The notes under the pieces: generated by a model | What the model was told of the DNA's origin: nothing | Databases searched by the model: none | What the model saw: only the letters and a program-made list of their open reading frames with translations | Made by a program: the position numbers and the translations under genes | From: Synechococcus sp. MU1617 | Lineage (GTDB): Bacteria; Cyanobacteriota; Cyanobacteriia; PCC-6307; Cyanobiaceae | Length of the DNA stretch: 64,000 nucleotides | Reading direction: 5' to 3' | Assembly: GCF_020514235.1 (NCBI RefSeq) | Contig: NZ_VTLB01000002.1 | Location: forward strand, 62,001-126,000 | Shown here: piece by piece, positions 17,533-26,357 of the stretch | Position numbering within the stretch: position 1 is the first letter of the stretch | Layout: the number at the start of each line of letters is the position of its first letter

Positions 17533-19185
17533 ATGCAAGCTAATACATTAGAAATAAGAAAACTTATTGATGAAATATTCGCGCTACAATGGTGCCGAGA
17601 GAACATTGTCGTCCCCCTAGGAAAAGAAAAAAATCAAACAACAGGCACTGAAAAGCTAACTGTAGCGATTGGCAATTTCAGCTATTTGGGGACAATTGGT
17701 GATTTCATCAAGACGAGAGCCGCCAATGCGGGGCTTGAGTGTCAATTCATTGAAAAGCCAGCACACGAAATTCAAGCCTTACTCGATCAAGCAACACAAC
17801 AGCGTCTAATTAGCGGCGAGAGTAATGCACTAGATGGCATTGAATTTAGCGATGATGCTGTCCTTGATGCACTCAAGGGAGTTGAAGATGACAATGGAAG
17901 TCAGGACTTTGACTTTGATTTTGATGATAGTGACGAACAGATTATCGAAGAAGAAGCGATTGACTTGTCAACAGAGATGCTCGGAAGCAAAATACAGCAG
18001 GCTGCTGCAAAGATCCTTATTCATGCAGCACGCTCAGGTGTCTCTGACATCCATGTCGAACCAAGGCGAGAGGAATACAAAGTAAGAGTACGGAGGGATG
18101 GTGTAATGCAAAGCTATTTGAGTATGCCCAGGTCAGCGGGCATCAAATTTACGGCATGCCTCAAAAACATGGCACAAATGGATATTGCCGAACGACGTGC
18201 ATCACAGGATGGGAAAATACGCCGCAAATTTGAAAGTCAAACTATGGAATTCCGCTGCGCAACAGCACCTGGGAAATTCGGAGAGAAAATGGTCATGAGG
18301 TTCCTAAACAGCAATTCAGACATGTTGAGCCTGGATACACTCATTTCCAACGAAACAGTACGCCAAGACCTCAGATCCATCATCAACGAAGCAAATGGAA
18401 TCATTATTGTTTCTGGACCTACAGGCTCAGGCAAATCAACAACCTTGGCCTCAGCACTACGAGAAAAAGACACTGGTGAACTTAATATTGTAACCGCAGA
18501 AGATCCGATTGAATACGATCTAGGTGGCAACATTCAACAGTTTCCTGTCATTAGAGCCAAAGGGCAAACATTTGCCAATCTTTTGCGGACTTTCCTGCGG
18601 CAAGATCCTGATGTGATTCTGATTGGTGAAACACGGGATCCGGAAACTGCTGAATCGTCCATGGATGCTGCAGAAACGGGGCACCTCGTCTTCACAACAC
18701 TGCACGCCAACAGCGCAGCAAGTTCATTAACGCGATTAATGGATATGGAAGTTCCTCCTTACAAACTGAATGCTTCACTACGGGGAGTACTCGCGCAACG
18801 GTTGCTGAGGAAAGTCTGTCCCGAATGCAGCGTTCAACGCCCAGTTAACGAATCCGAGAGTCGCTTCACTGGGCTCCCTGTCGGGATTTCTGTACGCTTT
18901 GCGAATGCATTGACGGCAGAAGACAAGCAAAAACGCAAAGAAGAGGGGACTCTCTGCACACGCTGTGGCGGCACGGGTTATCAGGGTCGTATTGGAACCT
19001 ACGAGCTGATGAAGGTCAATCGAGCAATTCGAGAAGCCATTAAACAAGAAAAATCATCTCACGAAATTGAATCGATTGCCGAAGGTAATGGCATGCTGAC
19101 CTTGAAAACCTATGCCGTTGACTTAATTGCAAAACAGCTCACAACAATCTCAGAATTGCAGAAAATCTGCAATACTGATGCTTAA
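17533..19185 (+). CDS. pilB: Type IV pilus extension ATPase PilB (short N-terminus)
   Basis: Cytoplasmic ATPase that powers filament assembly. The core is complete: GPTGSGKSTTLASAL (Walker A), AEDPIEYDLGGNIQQ (Asp box), LRQDPDVILIGETRDPETAESSMDAAETGH (Walker B and His box region), and a zinc site with CPEC and CTRCGGTGYQGRIG. At 550 residues it is clearly shorter than the roughly 660-residue cyanobacterial PilB I know, with a reduced N-terminal domain and an acidic Asp/Phe linker (DFDFDFDDSDEQ) near 135-145. It begins one base after the prepilin stop, so it is very likely in the same operon. Confidence 0.93.
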   Translation: MQANTLEIRKLIDEIFALQWCRENIVVPLGKEKNQTTGTEKLTVAIGNFSYLGTIGDFIKTRAANAGLECQFIEKPAHEIQALLDQATQQRLISGESNALDGIEFSDDAVLDALKGVEDDNGSQDFDFDFDDSDEQIIEEEAIDLSTEMLGSKIQQAAAKILIHAARSGVSDIHVEPRREEYKVRVRRDGVMQSYLSMPRSAGIKFTACLKNMAQMDIAERRASQDGKIRRKFESQTMEFRCATAPGKFGEKMVMRFLNSNSDMLSLDTLISNETVRQDLRSIINEANGIIIVSGPTGSGKSTTLASALREKDTGELNIVTAEDPIEYDLGGNIQQFPVIRAKGQTFANLLRTFLRQDPDVILIGETRDPETAESSMDAAETGHLVFTTLHANSAASSLTRLMDMEVPPYKLNASLRGVLAQRLLRKVCPECSVQRPVNESESRFTGLPVGISVRFANALTAEDKQKRKEEGTLCTRCGGTGYQGRIGTYELMKVNRAIREAIKQEKSSHEIESIAEGNGMLTLKTYAVDLIAKQLTTISELQKICNTDA

Positions 19186-19191
19186 TCAACC

Positions 19192-20271
19192 ATGGATACC
19201 CAGAGGGAACCAATGAGCCTCGCTCGCCAAATCGTTGATTTTGCTATCAAAGCAGGGTCATCCGATATACATTTAGAAGAAGGCTCACCAATAGCAATAC
19301 GAGTCAATTCGGACATTCGTATTCTTGAGAATGTGCTTGGTCCAAATGACATGAGCCGACTCCTTTCAGAGATTGTGAGTGAAGACAAACTTCAGAAATA
19401 CGAAAAAACAGGAGACTTAGATACGTCAATAGGACTTAAAGGGCTTTCAAGAATAAGAATTAATGCATACATGGCCAACGAGAAGCGTTGCTTAACCCTC
19501 AGAATCCTTCCTGATAGCTTGCCTAAGTGGCAGGATCTGGGCTTACCACAACCATTCATTGACCTCACCGAAAAACACCGAGGTCTGGTCCTTTGTACTG
19601 GTCCTACTGGCTCGGGTAAATCGACAACTCTTGCCGCCTTTATCAATTGTGTTTTAGAAACTCAAAAAAGGCATATTCTCACCATTGAAGATCCAATTGA
19701 ATTTGAGTTCAAGCATTCCAAAAGCTCTATAATTCACCAAAGGGAAGTAAAAAGAGACACGCAAACATTTGCATCTGCGCTACGTGCGGCGCTAAGAGAA
19801 GACCCTGATGTAATTTATATCGGAGAAATGCGAGATCTCGAAACAATTCAGCTGGCCATTACTGCTGCAGAGACAGGTCATCTGGTTCTTGGCACGCTAC
19901 ACACATCATCAGCCGCAAAAACTGTGGAGCGTATTGTTGATGTTTTCCCTGGTGACCAGCAGGAACAAGCTCGACTTCAGGTGTCTACGTCGTTACTCGG
20001 TGTGATGACTCAGACACTGTGCAAAAACAAAAAAGGGAAGCGATCCCTAGCCTATGAGCTGATGATTAATACGCCCGCAATTGCCAATCTCATCAGAGAG
20101 AGAAAGATTGGCCAAATTTATTCTCAATTGCAAACTGGGAGTAAAGATGGCATGAACACTCTCGAGCAGTGCCTCAAGGCACTTGTAGATGAAGGCGAAA
20201 TCAGCCAAAAGGAAGCTCTGGGCAAAGCATCAAACCCAAAAGCATTAATGGGCGATGGTGAACAACGATGA
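19192..20271 (+). CDS. pilT: Type IV pilus retraction ATPase PilT
   Basis: 359 residues with the PilT pattern: GPTGSGKSTTLAAF (Walker A), TIEDPIEFEF (Asp box), REDPDVIYIGEMRDLETI (Walker B; GEMRDLETI is typical of PilT, where PilB has GETRDPETA) and LGTLHTSSAAKTVERIVDVF (His box). Its presence beside pilB argues for a filament that can retract. It starts 7 bases after pilB and overlaps pilC by 4 bases (ATGA). Confidence 0.93.
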   Translation: MDTQREPMSLARQIVDFAIKAGSSDIHLEEGSPIAIRVNSDIRILENVLGPNDMSRLLSEIVSEDKLQKYEKTGDLDTSIGLKGLSRIRINAYMANEKRCLTLRILPDSLPKWQDLGLPQPFIDLTEKHRGLVLCTGPTGSGKSTTLAAFINCVLETQKRHILTIEDPIEFEFKHSKSSIIHQREVKRDTQTFASALRAALREDPDVIYIGEMRDLETIQLAITAAETGHLVLGTLHTSSAAKTVERIVDVFPGDQQEQARLQVSTSLLGVMTQTLCKNKKGKRSLAYELMINTPAIANLIRERKIGQIYSQLQTGSKDGMNTLEQCLKALVDEGEISQKEALGKASNPKALMGDGEQR

Positions 20272-21425
20272 TTCAATACGGCAACTCAAAACCATCTCAA
20301 TACTCAGATGATAGACAGAGAGATAATACAAGCAAAAATCTGAGGGTCAAAAGCAAAAATCAACCACCAGCGGCAAAACTCAAAGTACCACAAAAAGATT
20401 TACTGATATTTTTTAGACAGCTTTCTGTGATCCTTGAAAGTGGTGTAGCACTGGCCCAAGGAATGCTTTTGATTGCGGAGAACATGACTAATGCAAAGCT
20501 CGCGTATTGTGTCCAGACAATTGCATTCCGACTTAATGCAGGCGAAGAGCTCTCATCCAGCTTGAGGCTGTACCCAAAAGTCTTTGAACCCATTGCGATT
20601 GGATTAATTGAGGCAGGAGAAGCTGGTGGAATCCTGGGTGAGGTACTTGACCGAATCGCAATGCTCTTAGAAGAGCGTGCAAAAATTAGGGGCCAAATCA
20701 TCGGAGCACTTATTTATCCAGCTTTAGTGTTACTTCTGGCAGTAAGCATCAGCCTAGGCCTACTTATATTTATCGTACCAAGATTTAAAAGTATGTTTGA
20801 TGGACTAGGCGCTGAACTACCAGCGCTAACATCATTCATGCTAAAACTTTCAAATTTCGTGACTTCAATAACATTTGCAGTAGGCGCGCCCTTGATTATT
20901 GTCATTGGATTCTATGTATTTAGAAACTACTACAATACCAAGGCGGGAAGATTACTTGTTGATACCAATATTCTTAAAATACCACTTTTCGGAGATCTTT
21001 TGCTCCGCTCTGAAGTTGCAGGCATGTGCGATACACTCTCAACACTCGTCAATTCAGGAATCCCGATTGTCGAAGGAATTAATCGATGCATTTCAGCCAG
21101 CTCGAATGAATTGATTCGCCAAACACTTCGAAAATCAATCCTTCTGGTCACACAAGGGCAAGAGCTTAATTATTCAATGGGTCGTAGCGATGTGTTCCCA
21201 AAACTAGTGATTTCCATGATCAAGATCGGGGAAGAGACAGGTCAGTTAAGTTTTATGCTTGAAAAATTAGCAGTGTTTTACAAACGTGAAGTCGAAGCGA
21301 CTGTTTCAGCATTAACCAAAGCGATGGAACCTGCGGTGATTTTCGTTGTCGCAGGAATCGTGGGCACAATAGTCATATCACTATATTTGCCAATGTTCAG
21401 ATTAATAACTGAAATGGGAGGCTAA
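20268..21425 (+). CDS. pilC: Type IV pilus inner-membrane platform protein PilC
   Basis: GspF/PilC family, 385 residues, two repeated GspF domains. A cytoplasmic first half (FFRQLSVILESGVALAQGMLL; GEAGGILGEVLDRIA) is followed by hydrophobic segments near 145-165 and 200-220, and by the second half (IKIGEETGQLSFMLEKLA) with a terminal membrane helix (VAGIVGTIVISLYLPMF). It completes the B-T-C core. Its stop overlaps the end of the opposing pilM-like gene by 4 bases. The N-terminal 35 residues are Ser/Asn/Lys-rich and probably disordered. Confidence 0.93.
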   Translation: MIQYGNSKPSQYSDDRQRDNTSKNLRVKSKNQPPAAKLKVPQKDLLIFFRQLSVILESGVALAQGMLLIAENMTNAKLAYCVQTIAFRLNAGEELSSSLRLYPKVFEPIAIGLIEAGEAGGILGEVLDRIAMLLEERAKIRGQIIGALIYPALVLLLAVSISLGLLIFIVPRFKSMFDGLGAELPALTSFMLKLSNFVTSITFAVGAPLIIVIGFYVFRNYYNTKAGRLLVDTNILKIPLFGDLLLRSEVAGMCDTLSTLVNSGIPIVEGINRCISASSNELIRQTLRKSILLVTQGQELNYSMGRSDVFPKLVISMIKIGEETGQLSFMLEKLAVFYKREVEATVSALTKAMEPAVIFVVAGIVGTIVISLYLPMFRLITEMGG

Positions 21426-23596
21426 CTATCATCATTTGCAAAACGGAGCTCTCCAAGATCTTCCAGATCTTCAGACGAATCCAAGTTATCACTAGCTGTC
21501 TCCTCATCATCTACTAGTGGTTGCTGGCCCTGAATAGCTTGATCCGAAATATTCAAATCAGGAATCTGATATTCGTCGTTTTGATCAGCCGTAGACTCTT
21601 CAGACAAAGAAGATTGACCAAAATACTCAGAGCTTGATTGCTGAGATTGAGTAGGCTGTTCAAGAACAATTGAATCCATCAACTGATCAGATTCCAGTTC
21701 TTCCAAATGGTCTCTTGGATTCAAAGTAGAGACAGCTGGGTCCTCAACAACAGCCAAATCAACAACCTCTTCCTTCTTCTCAAAATCAATCGAGGGCCAA
21801 TCAAGAATATCATCTTGTGTTTGAATATCTTGCCCCGAGATTGGGACATTTTGTTCAATCGATGCAATTGATGGCCACTCAGTTTCAGGGGTAGAAGCAT
21901 CAACCCGGGAAGTAATTTCATCGGATCCGACCATTACATTCATCGGAAATATGTCCAAAGATGCATTCACAGCCTCAAAGGAAGTCTGATCCTCCTGAGC
22001 GACAGGGGTGGCCTTCAACGAGGACAATTGCTCTTCAGATGAATCTGCATCCTCGACGATTTCATGATCCAACGAAAGCTCTACTTCGTGCACAGAACTG
22101 GGCAACTCCCCATGGTCGATCAAGGAGCCTTGCTGGGTTTCCTTGAGAGCATCCTTCAAAGATGCTTCGTCAAGGCTGAGAGGAGTTTCCAGCAAGCTGG
22201 TTAACTCCTCAGCTTCGTAGCTAGAGGCCGGTGAATCGTTCAAATGAGCAGGTTGATCTGCAGAATCAGTATCGCAAATTAGTTTTCCATCATTATCCTT
22301 ATGATCCTCAATTGCAGGTTTAGATTTCACCTCAACTGCAACAAGATCCAAGCCAGTCTGTGCCTCTGACGAACTCAAAAGATCAGCAATAGCTACAGCA
22401 TTATTTGAATGACAAGAATTTTGCTCGACAAGCTTCTGAACTTCCAAAGAGCAGGCCAGAAGTTGATCATTAGGAAGAAGACCAAGCGCCAAACCAGTCA
22501 GACGACCAAGTCCTGATTGCGGCAACAAACCATCCATCGAAAGACCGCCCAAACCAGTTACTGCTTCAGAACGTGAAAGCACTACGTTTAAACCCAAAAG
22601 CTCTCCCAATAAGTCAGTAAGCAGGGGATGAGAACTATTCACACCAGTCAGGATCAAGCGTCGAATCTGAGCGCCAGGAAGCTTGAGATGAAAGCGCTCG
22701 AAAGAGGCTCTCAGATCAGACAAAAGTACACGTAAATCGAGCTCTGAAAGAGGCAGATAGTTTTCATCTTTGAAGAGAATATCCTCCGCAATCAAGCCAG
22801 AATCAATAGCAACCTCTTGCTGTTCAGACTCTAAATCTACATCGGGAACACTACGAATCGCAGCTAACCGCTCTGATCCCAAGAGGCCGGAGCAGGAAAC
22901 CAGCATTAGATTGCTGCAATCAGGAAGAAGTTCTAGAACCAGATCTACTTGTTGAGGAGCCAAGGTAATTAGATCAGCAGCATGATTCCGCAACTGACTA
23001 TGACTACCAAGCTCCAACAGCTGTAGCTCTAGATCTGCAACCTGAAGCATCTCCACAATTGGATCGACAAGCACCTCAGGTATGGCTGTGAGCATATAAA
23101 GACGCTTGCCACCAACTTGCTGGGCCTCTGTCGGCGTGTAAACAGGGAAAAGATCAAAATCCGTTTGGGTTAACGGAAATGGAATCTGCAGGCCGTTGGC
23201 TGGATTTAGCACATACTCGCGTGCTTCCTCCGTTGTGAGGGTTGCCGGCAAGTCAAGAAGACGCTGAAAGGCCAACTCAGGTGGCAACACAACTGCAACA
23301 CGATGGGCAGGAATCTTCTTCTCAGCACAAAAATCCTGGATAAGACCAGCCATCTTCAATGGATCCACGGGCACGCCACGGTCCAAGGCTTCTGGAGGAA
23401 GAGAGAACGAGCTGATATGACTTAACTGCACTCCCGACTGCATCAGCGTCGCTTCCGCCATCATCAAAGAAGCAGGCCCAAACTCCAACAACAGAACACG
23501 CTTGGAGATTCGGCGACGCAGCGAAAGCAGTCGTGTAGTGACCAGACTGAGGTCAAGACCAAAAAAGGTGGATCCCACCGTGGGTGTTGCGGTCAT
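21422..23596 (-). CDS. pilM: PilM-like actin-fold protein with long acidic tail
   Basis: 724 residues, about twice the usual PilM. The first ~385 residues carry a PilM-like ATPase-fold pattern: FFGLDLS, LLLEFGPASLMMAE, VAVVLPPELAFQRLLDLP, IRRLILTGVNSSHPLLTDLLGELLGLNV. Residues ~386-724 form a low-complexity, strongly acidic tail rich in Ser, Glu, Asp and Gln, with no recognisable domain. PilM normally forms a cytoplasmic ring that binds the N-terminal tail of PilN. Here it is the last gene of the N-O-minor pilin operon. The PilM identity rests on the fold-like motifs and context; the tail's role is unknown. Confidence 0.75.
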   Translation of the reverse strand: MTATPTVGSTFFGLDLSLVTTRLLSLRRRISKRVLLLEFGPASLMMAEATLMQSGVQLSHISSFSLPPEALDRGVPVDPLKMAGLIQDFCAEKKIPAHRVAVVLPPELAFQRLLDLPATLTTEEAREYVLNPANGLQIPFPLTQTDFDLFPVYTPTEAQQVGGKRLYMLTAIPEVLVDPIVEMLQVADLELQLLELGSHSQLRNHAADLITLAPQQVDLVLELLPDCSNLMLVSCSGLLGSERLAAIRSVPDVDLESEQQEVAIDSGLIAEDILFKDENYLPLSELDLRVLLSDLRASFERFHLKLPGAQIRRLILTGVNSSHPLLTDLLGELLGLNVVLSRSEAVTGLGGLSMDGLLPQSGLGRLTGLALGLLPNDQLLACSLEVQKLVEQNSCHSNNAVAIADLLSSSEAQTGLDLVAVEVKSKPAIEDHKDNDGKLICDTDSADQPAHLNDSPASSYEAEELTSLLETPLSLDEASLKDALKETQQGSLIDHGELPSSVHEVELSLDHEIVEDADSSEEQLSSLKATPVAQEDQTSFEAVNASLDIFPMNVMVGSDEITSRVDASTPETEWPSIASIEQNVPISGQDIQTQDDILDWPSIDFEKKEEVVDLAVVEDPAVSTLNPRDHLEELESDQLMDSIVLEQPTQSQQSSSEYFGQSSLSEESTADQNDEYQIPDLNISDQAIQGQQPLVDDEETASDNLDSSEDLEDLGELRFANDDS

Positions 23597-23600
23597 GGGA

Positions 23601-24179
23601 TCAACAGAAGGGACGTGGACGACAGAACAGACGCCTCGTGGGAAGACTGCTGGAACTCAGCTGTTCCGGCAAAGCCTGCAACAAATAGATGCCTGGCTTG
23701 GCTCCCGCATCGTCGGCAATGAGATCGGGCATCAAGCTTTCCCCTGCCGATGTCTTCCACAGACAAAGGCGATAGCCGGGTGGGATCAAAGCCTCGACTT
23801 CCTCCCTCTTCCTTTCTTCTATCGGCAAACCCCATTGTGTTATGGGTCTAGCAGCCGGGCAAGCATCCTCTAGATTTTCATATTTAGGTGCATAAGCAAG
23901 GCCCTCCATACTGATACCCGGCTGAGACAAAACCTCAACAAGATCATCCATGGCCATCTGAATATGCTGATGATCGATCAAGACACCATTGGAGACATCG
24001 AATTCATTCTCTTCACCAGATTCGGCAGCAGCGAAAAAGCGCAACGTAAATTGCATCACCAAAGTGACGACACCAGTAAAAACTATTAACAAAACCATGG
24101 CCAAAAGAGCTTCGAGCAGTGTCATCCCCAACCGTTGATCATTGCCCTTCGTTCGCAACAACTGAGAATCAAGTATCAT
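23601..24179 (-). CDS. Minor pilin / pseudopilin with prepilin leader
   Basis: 192 residues. ATG 24179 is chosen because it overlaps the preceding stop (ATGA) and gives an 18-residue basic leader ending in QRLG, then MTLLEALLAMVLLIVFTGVV, with Glu5 present. The periplasmic part has three pairs of interest: Cys in EDACPAARP, YRLCLWK and two near the C-terminus (LFCRPRPFC). It resembles PilW/PilJ-type minor pilins in layout, but similarity is too weak to name it. It lies 4 bases upstream of the pilM-like gene. Confidence 0.75.
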   Translation of the reverse strand: MILDSQLLRTKGNDQRLGMTLLEALLAMVLLIVFTGVVTLVMQFTLRFFAAAESGEENEFDVSNGVLIDHQHIQMAMDDLVEVLSQPGISMEGLAYAPKYENLEDACPAARPITQWGLPIEERKREEVEALIPPGYRLCLWKTSAGESLMPDLIADDAGAKPGIYLLQALPEQLSSSSLPTRRLFCRPRPFC

Positions 24180-24415
24180 TTTTTTACACATAAGTCTTCT
24201 TCGCCCCAACAGCGTGGTGAATTAAGGACGTTGTCACGCCAAAACAATTCAGAATCGTCATTATTGAAACCAGCATTACGCATCACCTCCTTTTCATCAA
24301 AATTCAAGGGATATCGACCTGCCTGGTCAAATGCTCGCTCAGCAACTTCAATTGAATAGAGCATAGAAGTCGTAGCTACGACCATAATCACCGCACCAAC
24401 AACAGCATCAAGCAT
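24176..24415 (-). CDS. Small pilin-like membrane protein
   Basis: 79 residues. It starts directly with a hydrophobic segment (MLDAVVGAVIMVVATTSMLYSIEVAERAF) that looks like a pilin N-terminal helix of PilV/GspI type, with a helix-continuing charged part, but has no leader and no Gly-Phe cleavage site; an in-frame TGA lies just upstream of the ATG. The rest has two Cys (PRCWGEEDLC). It may be a pilin whose leader has been lost or one inserted without processing. The frame is supported by tight operon spacing (9 bases after the upstream stop, 4-base overlap downstream). Confidence 0.6.
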   Translation of the reverse strand: MLDAVVGAVIMVVATTSMLYSIEVAERAFDQAGRYPLNFDEKEVMRNAGFNNDDSELFWRDNVLNSPRCWGEEDLCVKK

Positions 24416-24424
24416 GGAGGCTTC

Positions 24425-24853
24425 TCAAATATCTTCAAAAGAGCAATGATCACTGCCCCCACTGAGAGCGCAGGAAAAAAGCTGGTAGGAGTTTTTGGGA
24501 TTTTCTTTAACTATGGCGCGGCGCGAGCCACGATTTAATTGGCATCCATTGATGAAATAACCTTCACCTATCAAGGACCATCCTTGAACATCAAGTTGAT
24601 TCAATGCCCCACACAAACCATAATCCGGATCCGAGGCCAACTCAGAGAATGTTTTTTTATTAACCAACAACTTTTCCTCATCAGACAGAGATTGTAAAAG
24701 CGCGATGTCTGACTCTTTAATCGATGAATCTGCAAAATATGAATCGACTGGCATCGGCAGTAATGATTGCCCTGTGAGCGAAAGACCCATCTCAAAGATA
24801 GCCATGATCCCTGTGAGCATCACAACACCCATTCCGGCATAGAGATACACCAT
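24425..24853 (-). CDS. Small N-terminally anchored protein in the pilus operon
   Basis: 142 residues. A single N-terminal membrane helix (MVYLYAGMGVVMLTGIMAIFEMGLSL) is followed by a soluble part with four Cys (YGLCGAL, INGCQLN, LFSCALS, DHCSF). It has no basic leader or prepilin peptidase site. The start codon overlaps the pilO stop by one base (TGATG). I do not recognise the family; position and topology suggest a minor pilin-like or assembly component. Confidence 0.6.
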   Translation of the reverse strand: MVYLYAGMGVVMLTGIMAIFEMGLSLTGQSLLPMPVDSYFADSSIKESDIALLQSLSDEEKLLVNKKTFSELASDPDYGLCGALNQLDVQGWSLIGEGYFINGCQLNRGSRRAIVKENPKNSYQLFSCALSGGSDHCSFEDI

Positions 24854-25572
24854 CAGTTGCTGTTCTCCGCTGATTGGGCCGGTGGTACCGGCTGAAGCCC
24901 ATAGGCCGAAAGCGTGAGCTCCATCTCCACCTCAGCCTGATCAACACCATCTTCGCTCTGACCGCCTTGCCCTCGGATATTCATCTCACTAATCACAACA
25001 AAGACCTCCAACTGTTCCAGCGATCGCAGAAATGCAAGCACCTGCTGAAAGGGACCCGTCACAGTCAGCGTCGCTGAACGTTTCTCAAGGCCGCGATTGA
25101 GCAGTGGGTCAACAGCCGCAACACCCGAGTTCCCTCCACCAGCTGCGGGTGGAGCTTCTTGAGCCTGAGCTGGTGTCAGCGTCTTAAAACGTTCGACTTC
25201 CCCGGGCTTAGTGGTGGTGATGGCCACACTGTGGACACGAGCCAAATCATTCAGGCCCGCCAGAAACGTTTGGAGTTCTGAGGTTCCCGCCACAAGTTCC
25301 AGCAAGCGATCCAACTGCTGAACCCGCTCGACCTGCTCACGTTTCACTGCAGCCAATTGCTGACGCAGCACCGGCAGGAATTCCGCCTTGGTTGTGAGTT
25401 GCTCCACCACCTCGTTCTGGTCCCGAACGCGGATGGTGAGTGGGGTGACAACAACACTCAACAAAGCCATGGACAAACCAAGACCAGCAAACACCGGTAC
25501 CACCAGAACGGCCCGTTCCGGCGTCAGCCATGACCACAACCCTTGACGACGAATGCCTGAGAAATTGGTCAT
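24853..25572 (-). CDS. pilO: PilO-like alignment protein (copy 1)
   Basis: 239 residues: a short cytoplasmic N-terminus, one membrane helix (AVLVVPVFAGLGLSMALLSVVV), a coiled-coil region rich in Gln/Leu/Glu, then a PilO/GspM-like ferredoxin-fold domain (LVAGTSELQTFLAGLNDLARVHSVAI; ATLTVTGPFQQVLAFLRSLEQLEVFVVISEM). A Pro/Ala/Gly-rich insertion lies near 140-155. It shares blocks with the second PilO at 34562, for example ELQTFLAGLN against KVRTFLALLN. It overlaps pilN by 4 bases. Confidence 0.82.
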   Translation of the reverse strand: MTNFSGIRRQGLWSWLTPERAVLVVPVFAGLGLSMALLSVVVTPLTIRVRDQNEVVEQLTTKAEFLPVLRQQLAAVKREQVERVQQLDRLLELVAGTSELQTFLAGLNDLARVHSVAITTTKPGEVERFKTLTPAQAQEAPPAAGGGNSGVAAVDPLLNRGLEKRSATLTVTGPFQQVLAFLRSLEQLEVFVVISEMNIRGQGGQSEDGVDQAEVEMELTLSAYGLQPVPPAQSAENSN

Positions 25573-26270
25573 TGGAACAACCCTTCCTCCTGCTGCAAAC
25601 GCCGCAGGCGCCGCTCCAGACCGACAGCCCCAAGGGCGGCCAAGCGTGGCCGAATGGCTTCGGCTGCATCCGGTACAAACGGCGCTGACATGGAGTAGCT
25701 GAGGCGTCCCGAATCAGGACCCTCCGTTGATTCTGAACGCTGCAAGGTGGCCTGCTGGAGCGTGACGCCATTCAGCTCAAACAGCTCCGATTGCCCCAGA
25801 GACAGGATCAATGCATTGAGTGTGCGCAGACCATCGGGCATGAGGGCTTCACCACTGAGATCCAGAGCATCACCATTGATCCGCGCCTGATCCAAGCTGA
25901 TCGATTCAGGCACAAGCCGTTGGAGTTCTGCCAGCACAGCCGAGCTGGAACGCACATCTGCCATGGCGCGGGCCATGGCTTGATTGGTTTGAACCGCAAC
26001 CTCCAAGATCTTTTTCTCCGTCTGAATCTTCACCGCCAACAGATCGTGTTCAGCAGCCAAAGGCTGAAGTTCTGTGGCCCTTTGACGCAAACGGCTCTCG
26101 CTCAACCACAGCCAGACACAGCTGAGAATCAAAATCAACGGCAGTACAGCTCCAAAAAGGCCCCCCCGCAAAAGCAAGGTGCGCACCGGTACAACTGCGG
26201 GGCGTTGCGTGCCAAAACGCTCCCGTCGCTGCCTGAGCAGATCGATCTCTAGCCAGGCCCCAGAACTCAC
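25569..26270 (-). CDS. pilN: PilN-like alignment protein (copy 1)
   Basis: About 234 residues: a cytoplasmic N-terminus with DLLRQRRERFG, one membrane helix (LLRGGLFGAVLPLILILSCVWLWL), a coiled coil, and a periplasmic domain (LAELQRLVPESISLDQARINGDALDLSGEA) of the PilN/GspL kind. The C-terminal block LAALGAVGLERRLRRLQQEEG is shared with the second PilN at 35284. GTG 26270 is preferred; a TTG at 26282 is possible, and neither has a clear ribosome binding site. It heads the six-gene minus-strand operon. Confidence 0.8.
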   Translation of the reverse strand: MSSGAWLEIDLLRQRRERFGTQRPAVVPVRTLLLRGGLFGAVLPLILILSCVWLWLSESRLRQRATELQPLAAEHDLLAVKIQTEKKILEVAVQTNQAMARAMADVRSSSAVLAELQRLVPESISLDQARINGDALDLSGEALMPDGLRTLNALILSLGQSELFELNGVTLQQATLQRSESTEGPDSGRLSYSMSAPFVPDAAEAIRPRLAALGAVGLERRLRRLQQEEGLFQ

Positions 26271-26357
26271 AACAGCGAGCAACGATCACCCATTTAATCC
26301 AGAACAAACCATCAAAGCCAGGATCATGCTGAACAGGCATAGACCACACACGCAGCG

